Below are positions 36,401 to 43,745 of a stretch of 64,000 bases of DNA, one piece after another. Position numbers and translations under genes: made by a program. Under the pieces are notes generated by a model. It did not search any database and was not told the origin of the DNA. It saw only the letters and a list, made by a program, of their open reading frames with translations. The DNA is from Pedobacter paludis (GTDB lineage: Bacteria > Bacteroidota > Bacteroidia > Sphingobacteriales > Sphingobacteriaceae), in assembly GCF_003173575.1 (NCBI RefSeq), contig NZ_QGNY01000005.1, forward strand, positions 248,001 through 312,000. Direction: 5' to 3'. The stretch's first letter is position 1. Every line of letters begins with the position of its first letter.

Positions 36401-36468
36401 TTTGTTGTAAATTGAAAAAACATAAAACACCAAAAGCGTCCCGACAAAATCGGGGCGCTTTTTTTTTA
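36392..36468 (+). promoter_or_regulatory. thr operon transcription attenuator
   Basis: The terminator stem AAAAGCGTCCCGA / TCGGGGCGCTTTT has a 5-base loop and is followed by a T-run, ending 12 bases before the thrA ATG. The segment CGGGGC at the end of the leader peptide (36392-36397) can pair instead with GTCCCG (36438-36443) in the 5' arm, giving five Watson-Crick pairs and one G-U. This makes mutually exclusive structures, as in a classical amino-acid attenuator. Confidence 0.82.
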
Positions 36469-36480
36469 ACCCCAAACTAA

Positions 36481-38934
36481 ATGAAGGTACTTAAATTCGG
36501 CGGCACATCCGTAGGTTCGGCCGAGAACATTAAAACGCTGCTGCGTATAGTAGCCCAAGAAAAATTACAGAGCAATCCGGTAGTTGTATTATCGGCAATG
36601 AGTGGCGTAACCAATTTGCTAACCGATATGGCCGAAAGGGCTGAACGTGGCGAAGATTACGACGCATCTTTAAAAGAAATTGAAGCAAAACACTTTGCGG
36701 TAATCCGTTCACTCTTACCTGCAGCTGCACAAAACCCGGTTTTTACGCGTTTAAAAATCTTTTTTAATGAGCTAGAAGATTTACTGCAAGCCGTAAATAA
36801 TTTACGCGAGTTAAGCTTGCAGACCAAAGATCAGATTTTAAGCTATGGCGAACGTTGTTCATCTTTCATGATCGGTCATATTGCTTCACAACAAATTCCA
36901 GAAGCCATGTATGTTAATGGTTCTGAACTTATAAAAACCGACAGTAATTTCGGGCAGGCAAAAGTTGATACCGAGCTCACCGAAATGTTGATTAATGATT
37001 TTTACCAAGCAAATAAAGGTAAGGTCTTATTTGTAACTGGTTTTATTGCCAGCAATGCAAACGGCCGAGTAACTACTTTAGGTCGTGGTGGTTCTGATTA
37101 CACCGCAGCAGTTTGGGGCGCAGCCTTAAATGCACAGGAAATCGAAATCTGGACGGATGTAAACGGAATGATGACTGCTGATCCACGGATTGTGAAAAAG
37201 GCATTTTCTTTACCTGAACTGAGCTATACAGAAGCTATGGAATTAAGCTATTTTGGAGCGAAGGTGATTTACCCACCGACTATGATTCCGGCTTTTATGA
37301 AGAAAATCCCGATCGTAATTAAAAATACCTTTGAGCCAGATTTTGCCGGAACATATATAAAAAGCGACGTAAAGGCTTCGAATTTGCCAATCAAAGGCAT
37401 TTCTTCGATTGATCACATCAGCATTATCAATTTAACTGGAAGCGGCATGGTCGGTAAAGCAGGTTTCAGTGGAAGATTATTTTCTTTGCTTTCCCGCGAG
37501 CAGATTAATATCGTATTGATTACGCAATCTTCATCCGAACATAGCATCACCTTTGCAGTAAAACCCACAGATGCTGGTCAGGCAATCGCTTTAATTAAAA
37601 AGGAGTTCGAACTAGAATTGGATGCAAATAAACTTGCCTTGCCAGAGGTAGAAAATAATTTAGCTGTTTTGGCCATTGTTGGCGAAAATATGAAGCATAC
37701 GCCTGGAATGAGTGGCAGATTATTTAATGCTTTGGGCAGAAACGGAATTAACGTTAGGGCAATTGCACAGGGTTCTTCAGAATACAACATTTCGGTTATT
37801 ATCAGCGCTGGCGATTTATCGAAAGCTGTAAATGCAGTACACGATGCCTTCTTCACCGACTTAAAAAGAACATTAAATATCTTTTGTTTGGGTACTGGAA
37901 ATATTGGAAAAACTTTATTTAACCAGTTAAAAGAGCAAATGCCATTCTTAGCCGCCAATAACGATTTACAGGTTAAAGTTGCAGGCATCAGCAATACCAG
38001 GAAAATGATTTTCAAGGGGGATGGATTATCTCTTGAAGATTGGGAATCGGAGCTCAACAATAACGGAGAGCAAGCAGACTTAGCAGGTTTTATTGAAAAA
38101 ATGAAACAGATGAATTTGCCAAACTGTGTTTTTGTAGATAATACAGCCGCAGAAACTCCAATCGAGTTTTATCAAGGAATTTTTGAGAGCAGCATTTCTA
38201 TAGTTACCTGTAACAAAAAAGGAAACTCTGCAGATTTTGCCCAATACAAATCCTTTAAAGATACTGCCCGTAAATTTGGTGTAGATTTTTGTTACGAAAC
38301 CAATGTTGGTGCAGGCTTACCAATCATCCGAACGCTTAGAGAATTGATGATGAGCGGGGATAAAGTGGCTCGCATTGAGGCGATCTTATCAGGAACGATT
38401 TCTTACATCTTTAACAACTTTAAGGGCGATGCCGGATTTTACGAAACGGTTAAAGAAGCGCAGGAATTGGGCTATACTGAACCTGACCCTCGTGACGATT
38501 TGAACGGAAAAGATTTTATGCGCAAAATGTTAATTCTGGCTAGAGATGCAGGCTATCCATTAGAAGCTTCAGATGTAAAAATAGATAATATTTTACCAGA
38601 GGCCTGCTTGAATGCAACCTCGGTTGAAGATTTTTATTCGGAGCTACAAAAAAACGCTTCCTATTTCGAAGATTTAAAAGCCCAAGCCGCCAACGATAAA
38701 AAAGTATTGCGCTACATAGGCAAACTAGAAGATGGAAATGTAGAAATTAGTTTGCAGATGGTTGATGATAGTCACCCTTTTTACATGCTTTCGGGAAGTG
38801 ATAACGTCATTTCTTTTACAACTGATCGCTATAAAACCCGTCCGCTCGTGGTAAAAGGCCCAGGTGCAGGTGCAGAAGTTACTGCGGCAGGCGTTTTTGC
38901 CGACATTATAAATGTTGGAACTTTAACCCCCTAA
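36481..38934 (+). CDS. thrA: Bifunctional aspartokinase/homoserine dehydrogenase
   Basis: This enzyme catalyses the first and third steps from aspartate to threonine. The 817-residue protein has the aspartokinase domain (about 1-290, KFGGTSVGSAENI at the start, GRGGSDYTAA), two ACT regulatory domains (about 310-460) and the homoserine dehydrogenase domain (about 465-817, LGTGNIGKTLFNQ, CNKKGNSAD, GPGAGAEVTAAGVFADI). It sits behind the Thr/Ile attenuator and ahead of thrB and thrC, all in one direction. Its last codons (TLTP) lie in a CCCCCTAATCC repeat that crosses the stop, so the C-terminus may be recently altered. Confidence 0.97.
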   Translation: MKVLKFGGTSVGSAENIKTLLRIVAQEKLQSNPVVVLSAMSGVTNLLTDMAERAERGEDYDASLKEIEAKHFAVIRSLLPAAAQNPVFTRLKIFFNELEDLLQAVNNLRELSLQTKDQILSYGERCSSFMIGHIASQQIPEAMYVNGSELIKTDSNFGQAKVDTELTEMLINDFYQANKGKVLFVTGFIASNANGRVTTLGRGGSDYTAAVWGAALNAQEIEIWTDVNGMMTADPRIVKKAFSLPELSYTEAMELSYFGAKVIYPPTMIPAFMKKIPIVIKNTFEPDFAGTYIKSDVKASNLPIKGISSIDHISIINLTGSGMVGKAGFSGRLFSLLSREQINIVLITQSSSEHSITFAVKPTDAGQAIALIKKEFELELDANKLALPEVENNLAVLAIVGENMKHTPGMSGRLFNALGRNGINVRAIAQGSSEYNISVIISAGDLSKAVNAVHDAFFTDLKRTLNIFCLGTGNIGKTLFNQLKEQMPFLAANNDLQVKVAGISNTRKMIFKGDGLSLEDWESELNNNGEQADLAGFIEKMKQMNLPNCVFVDNTAAETPIEFYQGIFESSISIVTCNKKGNSADFAQYKSFKDTARKFGVDFCYETNVGAGLPIIRTLRELMMSGDKVARIEAILSGTISYIFNNFKGDAGFYETVKEAQELGYTEPDPRDDLNGKDFMRKMLILARDAGYPLEASDVKIDNILPEACLNATSVEDFYSELQKNASYFEDLKAQAANDKKVLRYIGKLEDGNVEISLQMVDDSHPFYMLSGSDNVISFTTDRYKTRPLVVKGPGAGAEVTAAGVFADIINVGTLTP

Positions 38935-39130
38935 TCCTCTAAAGGGAGAACTAAAGGTGAGATGGACATAGAAAAGACAAAAAAATAGTATATAGCACGG
39001 GATTTCAACCATGAGCAACAAAAAAATAAATAGACAATGCCAAATGTTTTAAATAATAATTCAGACCAAACTGATAACCTGAATGTAGCCGATGGAACGG
39101 CAATTCCTCCTTTAGGGAGTCGGGGGGTGA
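38924..39130. repeat. Inverted repeat pair between thrA and thrB
   Basis: AACCCCCTAATCCTCTAAAG at the thrA end and CTCCTTTAGGGAGTCGGGGG at 39110-39129 are related in inverted orientation and belong to the AACCCC..AGGGG family. They bound about 200 bases that include the thrA stop and the first codons of thrB. Confidence 0.55.
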
Positions 39131-40050
39131 TCCGCGTTTTTGCTCCGGCAACCGTAGCAAATGTAGTTTGCGGTTTCGATGTACTGGGTTTCGCAGTAAA
39201 CGAGCCAGGTGATGAAGTTGAAATGCGTTTAACTGATACACCCGGAGTAGTAATTAAAAGGATTACTGGCGATAATGGTAAATTACCGTTAGATGCAGCA
39301 AAAAATACAGTTAGTGCAAGTGTTCAGCACTATTTGCATCACGTTAACCGATTAGATGTTGGCGTAGAAATTGAACTACACAAAAAAATGCCAATTGGTA
39401 GCGGATTAGGCTCAAGTTCTGCAAGTACGGTAGCAGGTTTATTCGCCATTAACAAATTAATGGGCGATCTTTTAACACCAAAAGAACTGGTCCCATTTGC
39501 CATGAAAGGTGAGGAACTGGCTTGTGGATATGGCCATGCTGATAACGTAGCTCCTGCTATTTTAGGTGGCTTTGTTTTGGTTAGAAGCTATGAACCACTT
39601 GATGTAATTTCTTTGCCTACACCTGCCGGAATGTATGCGGCAATCGTTTACCCTGAAGTAGATGTACCTACGAAAGATGCCCGTCAGATGATTCGCAGTA
39701 AGGTGTTTTTAAAAGACGCTGTTACACAATGGGGCAACGTTGCGGGTTTGGTAAGCGGATTATTTATGAATGATTTCGACTTAATCGGCAGAAGTATGAA
39801 AGATGTCCTGGTTGAACCAACACGCTCTATTTTAATTCCAGGTTTTGAAGACATGAGAACCATTGCAATGGAAAATGGCGCAATCGGTTTTGGTATTTCT
39901 GGTTCGGGCCCATCCGTTTTTGCTTTAGCCAAAGATGAAGAAACCGCAAAACGCATTACCAAGGCACAACAACAACTTTTACACAAATTAAATATTAACA
40001 GTAAAGCTTACGTTTCTTCAGTAAATGCCGAAGGACCAAGAGTTATGTAA
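39037..40050 (+). CDS. thrB: Homoserine kinase
   Basis: This GHMP-family kinase phosphorylates homoserine for threonine synthase. The core begins at VIRVFAPATVANVVCGFDVLG, and the ATP loop is PIGSGLGSSSAST. The C-terminal GISGSGPSVFAL is also typical. The reading from the only upstream ATG gives 337 residues, about 30 more than usual, and part of the extension (IPPLGSRG) is encoded by a palindromic repeat. A GTG at 39127 would give the standard N-terminus, so the true start is uncertain. It is the second gene of thrABC. Confidence 0.94.
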   Translation: MPNVLNNNSDQTDNLNVADGTAIPPLGSRGVIRVFAPATVANVVCGFDVLGFAVNEPGDEVEMRLTDTPGVVIKRITGDNGKLPLDAAKNTVSASVQHYLHHVNRLDVGVEIELHKKMPIGSGLGSSSASTVAGLFAINKLMGDLLTPKELVPFAMKGEELACGYGHADNVAPAILGGFVLVRSYEPLDVISLPTPAGMYAAIVYPEVDVPTKDARQMIRSKVFLKDAVTQWGNVAGLVSGLFMNDFDLIGRSMKDVLVEPTRSILIPGFEDMRTIAMENGAIGFGISGSGPSVFALAKDEETAKRITKAQQQLLHKLNINSKAYVSSVNAEGPRVM

Positions 40051-40052
40051 TA

Positions 40053-40121
40053 GGTAAGATGGTAGATGGAAAATCTAACTAGCTTACACCTTCCATTTTA
40101 CATCTTCCATTTTCCATTAGA
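40053..40121. repeat. Short ATGGAAAAT-type inverted repeat between thrB and thrC
   Basis: GTAAGATGGTAGATGGAAAA is followed by CCATTTTACATCTTCCATTT, which pairs with it loosely. It is the same family as the block near 23.6 kb and the metH leader. It spans the whole thrB-thrC gap and could weaken read-through. Confidence 0.5.
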
Positions 40122-40124
40122 AAA

Positions 40125-41432
40125 ATGAAACTATATTCAACCAACAATAAAGACTTACGCGTTTCTTTTAAAGAGGCTGTTTTTAACAGCATGCCTCAAG
40201 ATAAAGGCTTATACATGCCGGTAGAAATTCCTGCTTTAGATGCAGATTTTATCCAGAATATTGAAAAATATAGCTTGCCGGAAATTGCCTATAAAGTCGC
40301 TTCCACATTATTAAAAGATGAAATTCCAGCTGATGATTTGAAAGCATTAATTAACGATGCAATTAATTTTGATGCGCCTGCGGTGAAGCTTGATGATAAG
40401 ACCTTTGTATTGGAACTTTTTCATGGCCCATCTTTAGCATTCAAAGATTTTGGCGCCCGTTTTATGAGTCGGGTGATGGCCTATTTCTTAAAAGACGGCG
40501 AAAAGTTATTAGATGTTTTAGTTGCGACTTCTGGCGATACCGGTGGTGCTGTCGCATTGGGCTTTTTAGGCGTACCAAATACTAGAGTAACAATCCTTTA
40601 TCCCGAAGGAAAGGTTAGTCCGATACAAGAATTACAGTTAACCACAAATGGCCAAAACATTAGAGCTGTAGAAGTTAAAGGCACTTTTGATGACTGCCAA
40701 GCTTTAGTTAAACAGGCTTTTGCTGATGCTGAATTGAATGCAAAGTTCAGATTGACCTCTGCAAACTCCATCAATATTTCGAGATTAATTCCGCAGACTT
40801 TCTATTATTTCAACACCTATGCACAATTGAAAAAACAAGGGTTAACTGATGTTATTTTTTCTGTTCCCAGTGGTAACTTTGGAAATATCGGCGCAGGCTT
40901 ACTAGCTTATAAACTCGGCTTGCCTGTTAAACAATTTATTGCAGCAACCAATATCAACGATACCGTTCCACGCTTTTTGGAAACAGGTATTTACGAAACT
41001 AAACCATCAACCCAAACCTATTCAAATGCAATGGATGTTGGTGCACCAAGCAATTGGGTTCGCATTATGAATTTGTTTAAAGAAGATGTTGAAGAACTGA
41101 AAAAAGTGGTTACTTCATATCGTTTTAACGATGAAGAAACACTTGCAGGCATTAAAGAAATCGATGCTAAGTTTAATTATGTTGCATGTCCGCATACTGC
41201 GATTGCTTATTTAGCCATAGAAAAATTTAGAAAGGAACACCCTGAAGATCAAAGTGCAACTGTGTTTCTATCAACGGCACATGCTTGTAAATTTCCAGAT
41301 ATTTTCCCTCAAGATATTGCTGCCAAAATCGAAATTCCTGAACAGGTAAAAGCTTTGGAAAGTAAACCTAAACATGCGGATAAACTGGGCGTAGATTTTG
41401 AAGGATTTAAGCGTTATTTGTTAGAAAATTAA
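40125..41432 (+). CDS. thrC: Threonine synthase
   Basis: This PLP enzyme turns O-phosphohomoserine into threonine. The 435-residue length fits the long form of the family. The PLP lysine is in SLAFKDFGARFM. Other marks are VATSGDTGGAVALGFLG, SVPSGNFGNIGAGLLA (phosphate/PLP loop) and PHTAIAYLA. The N-terminus MKLYSTNNKDLRVSFKEAVF is typical. It is the last gene of thrABC, and its stop is followed at once by the left repeat of the RAYT element. Confidence 0.97.
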   Translation: MKLYSTNNKDLRVSFKEAVFNSMPQDKGLYMPVEIPALDADFIQNIEKYSLPEIAYKVASTLLKDEIPADDLKALINDAINFDAPAVKLDDKTFVLELFHGPSLAFKDFGARFMSRVMAYFLKDGEKLLDVLVATSGDTGGAVALGFLGVPNTRVTILYPEGKVSPIQELQLTTNGQNIRAVEVKGTFDDCQALVKQAFADAELNAKFRLTSANSINISRLIPQTFYYFNTYAQLKKQGLTDVIFSVPSGNFGNIGAGLLAYKLGLPVKQFIAATNINDTVPRFLETGIYETKPSTQTYSNAMDVGAPSNWVRIMNLFKEDVEELKKVVTSYRFNDEETLAGIKEIDAKFNYVACPHTAIAYLAIEKFRKEHPEDQSATVFLSTAHACKFPDIFPQDIAAKIEIPEQVKALESKPKHADKLGVDFEGFKRYLLEN

Positions 41433-41433
41433 G

Positions 41434-41547
41434 GTGGATTATAAATCCACAACGCTATGGTCGAGAAAACATTTCTCGACCAGCCTAAGCATTAGTTAGT
41501 CGGGATTTGCAATCCCGTCTTTTGAACTAAGGGTTTTTAATCCTTAA
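41434..41547. repeat. Left REP-like repeat of the RAYT element
   Basis: The block is made of successive small hairpins: GTGGATT / AATCCAC, TGGTCGAGAAA / TTTCTCGACCA, and a CGGGATT-TG-CAATCCCG pair. A 78-base core (41455-41532) is identical to the right copy at 42183-42260 in the same orientation. Confidence 0.88.
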
Positions 41548-41604
41548 ATCCCCCTATTATAGATTACATCAAAACTGTACAAAAAGCATTTTATAATACT
41601 TATT

Positions 41605-42147
41605 ATGGCTTTTAAATACAATGTAACAGATCAAAATGATCTTTATTTTATAACAACAACTGTAGTTGGCTGGATTGATGTCTTTACCCGCAAAGAACTT
41701 GCTCAAGTCATAATTGACAGCTTAAAATTTTGTCAGCATCATAAGGGATTGGTTATATATGCATGGTGCTTAATGCCTAGTCATTTACACATGATTGTTA
41801 GCGCTGAAGAAGGCAAAAAGCTTTCTGATATTATAAGAGATTTTAAAAAATTTACATCAAAACGAATTGTATCTACAATCAAGGAAATTAATGAAAGTAG
41901 AGATTGGTTATTGGATAAATTTTCATTTGCAGCCACAGTACACAGCAAGAGTGATGAGTATAAATTTTGGCAGGACGGATTTCATCCTATTGCGCTATAT
42001 TCAAATGAATTTAAAGATCAAAAATTAGAATATATTCACAATAATCCTGTTGAAGCTGGAATTGTACATGAACCAGAACATTACATTAATAGTTCTGCTA
42101 TAAATTATTCAGGAGGATTAGGGCTATTGGATGTTGTATTTTTATAA
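41605..42147 (+). CDS. REP-associated tyrosine transposase (RAYT)
   Basis: This 180-residue single-domain HUH transposase of the Y1/IS200-like family has the HUH motif HLH in MPSHLHMIV (His60, His62), and the family ending YIHNNPVEAGIV (143-154) followed by SSAINYSGG. RAYT enzymes act on single-stranded REP hairpins and spread them through genomes. It stands alone between two near-identical repeat copies in the same orientation, so the whole unit (41434-42275) looks like a REP/RAYT element. The frame is intact and it may be active. Confidence 0.88.
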   Translation: MAFKYNVTDQNDLYFITTTVVGWIDVFTRKELAQVIIDSLKFCQHHKGLVIYAWCLMPSHLHMIVSAEEGKKLSDIIRDFKKFTSKRIVSTIKEINESRDWLLDKFSFAATVHSKSDEYKFWQDGFHPIALYSNEFKDQKLEYIHNNPVEAGIVHEPEHYINSSAINYSGGLGLLDVVFL

Positions 42148-42161
42148 ATTTTATTATTAAT

Positions 42162-42275
42162 GTGGATTAAAAATCCACATTTCTATGGTCGAGAAAACAT
42201 TTCTCGACCAGCCTAAGCATTAGTTAGTCGGGATTTGCAATCCCGTCTTTTGAACTAAGGATTTGCAATCCTTGA
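42162..42275. repeat. Right REP-like repeat of the RAYT element
   Basis: This is the direct repeat of the left block: the first hairpin arms and the 78-base core are the same, and the last hairpin differs only slightly (AAGGATT-TG-CAATCCTT here). It lies between the RAYT stop and the metF stop. Confidence 0.88.
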
Positions 42276-42301
42276 AAAGGAATGACCAATTTTTAACCAA
42301 A

Positions 42302-43255
42302 TTAAAATATCGCTTTAGCAATTTTTTTAGTTTGTTCTGGTCTACCCATGGTATAAAAATGCAATACTGGCGCACCGAAATCCATTAACTCTTTACATTG
42401 CTTAATCATCGCTTCCGTACCGATTTCTTTTGCTTCAGCATTGTTTTTTGCGTGAGATAAGGCATCAGTTAATTCGTCCGGTAAATCGATATGAAAAATT
42501 TTAGGCAAAACATTTAACTGTGTAAGTGTGCTAATCGGTTTTAAACCTGGAATAATAGGAACGTTAATATCGTTCTCTCTGCATTTTTTTACAAAGTCGA
42601 AATATTTTTGATTATCGAAAAACATTTGGGTTACAATAAACTCTGCACCCATATCTACCTTTTGCTTTAAATATTTGAAATCGGCATTTAAGTTTGGTGC
42701 TTCAAAATGTTTCTCAGGATATCCGGCAACGCCAATACAGAAATCGCTTTTAAAGGTTTCTATATCCTCGTGCAAAAATTTCCCATCATTGTGGTTTTTA
42801 ATATGCTGAATTAAATCAGTAGCATAACAATGTCCGCCTTTTGTTGGAATAAAAGAATGATCTGCTGCTCGAGCATCTCCACGCAAAGCCAAAACATTAT
42901 CAATACCTAAAAACTGCAAGTCTATTAAGGCATTTTCTGTTTCCTCTTTAGTAAATCCGCCACAAATTAAATGCGGAACAGCATCTATTTTATATTTATG
43001 GATTATGGCTGCACAAATCGCTATCGTACCTGGTCGTTTACGGTAAGAAACCTTTTGTAAAAGTCCGTTTTCCTGTTCTTTATAAATGTAATCTTCTCTT
43101 AGAGAGGTTACATCAATAAACGGAGGATTAAACTCTAATAAAGGATCAATTGCATCGTAAATCCATTGAATGCTTTGTCCTTTTATGGGTGGCAATAATT
43201 CAAAAGAGAATAAGGTTTTACCCTTTGCGTTTTTTATATGGTCTGTAATTTTCAT
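42302..43255 (-). CDS. metF: 5,10-methylenetetrahydrofolate reductase
   Basis: MetF makes 5-methyl-THF, the methyl donor for MetH. The 317-residue TIM-barrel flavoprotein carries FSFELLPPIKGQS at the N-terminus, ALRGD in VLALRGDARA, FCIGVAGYPEKH, and GAEFIVTQMFFDNQKYFDFV. FAD-binding and substrate motifs look intact. It lies on the same strand as metH, with a broken small gene in between, so metF may be read from the metH transcript or from its own promoter. Confidence 0.95.
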   Translation of the reverse strand: MKITDHIKNAKGKTLFSFELLPPIKGQSIQWIYDAIDPLLEFNPPFIDVTSLREDYIYKEQENGLLQKVSYRKRPGTIAICAAIIHKYKIDAVPHLICGGFTKEETENALIDLQFLGIDNVLALRGDARAADHSFIPTKGGHCYATDLIQHIKNHNDGKFLHEDIETFKSDFCIGVAGYPEKHFEAPNLNADFKYLKQKVDMGAEFIVTQMFFDNQKYFDFVKKCRENDINVPIIPGLKPISTLTQLNVLPKIFHIDLPDELTDALSHAKNNAEAKEIGTEAMIKQCKELMDFGAPVLHFYTMGRPEQTKKIAKAIF

Positions 43256-43261
43256 TGTGTA

Positions 43262-43302
43262 GTTGGTTCGTTGTTTGGTTTTTTAGTTGGTTTGGGTGTA
43301 AA
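43262..43302. repeat. AGTTGGTT-type repeat, left flank of broken gene
   Basis: GTTGGTTCGTTGTTTGGTTT with TTTAGTTGG is complementary in kind to the block at 43706-43745 (AACTAAAAAACCAATCAACC). The two lie on either side of the four-helix-bundle pseudogene. A similar inverted pair without a gene inside is at 49145-49244. Confidence 0.5.
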
Positions 43303-43331
43303 TCACAAAGCCTACTTTATTTAATGAAATT

Positions 43332-43694
43332 CTATTCTTTTGTGAGATATCTTATATAGCCATTAACTAGTTTCCCTAAAATCTCAATTTCATTTATGCA
43401 TTCAGTTAGTTGAATTTCTGAAATATATCCAATATCAAATGAGACATAAATTTGAGTTTCTAGCTCATAAAGCGAACCTCTAGAAATTGCCAAAAACTGG
43501 ATAGTTTCCTTTCCGTGGCGCCTACCCGACCCTTCAGCAATATTGGATGGAACTGAAACAGCACACTGCCTAATTTGAGATGTTAATCCATACATTTCTT
43601 CTTTGGGGAAAGCTCATGTTAATTTGTATATAAAAGCTGTAAATGCCCTTGCCTTTTTCCAAACATCTAATTCTGTATATTTTTGATAAGCCAT
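43332..43694 (-). pseudogene. Four-helix-bundle (S23-like) protein gene, broken by an in-frame TGA
   Basis: The full frame begins at MAYQKYTELDVWKKARAFTA and ends at GYIRYLTKE, the usual form of the 23S-intervening-sequence-like four-helix-bundle proteins. Codon 27 is TGA (43616-43614), in the place where relatives have a charged residue before AFPKEEMYGL. Both halves stay in the same frame, so this is a single nonsense change. The second half could still start at MYGLTSQIRQ (87 residues) but would lack helix one. It sits between metF and metH, flanked by AGTTGGTT-type inverted repeats. Confidence 0.8.
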
Positions 43695-43705
43695 ATTTAA
43701 CTTCT

Positions 43706-43745
43706 TAACAACTAAAAAACCAATCAACCAAAAACCAACAAACTA
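43706..43745. repeat. AACCAACT-type repeat, right flank of broken gene
   Basis: AACTAAAAAACCAATCAACC and AAAAACCAACAAACT are roughly the complement of the left-flank block. The metH stop codon lies within its edge. Confidence 0.5.
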
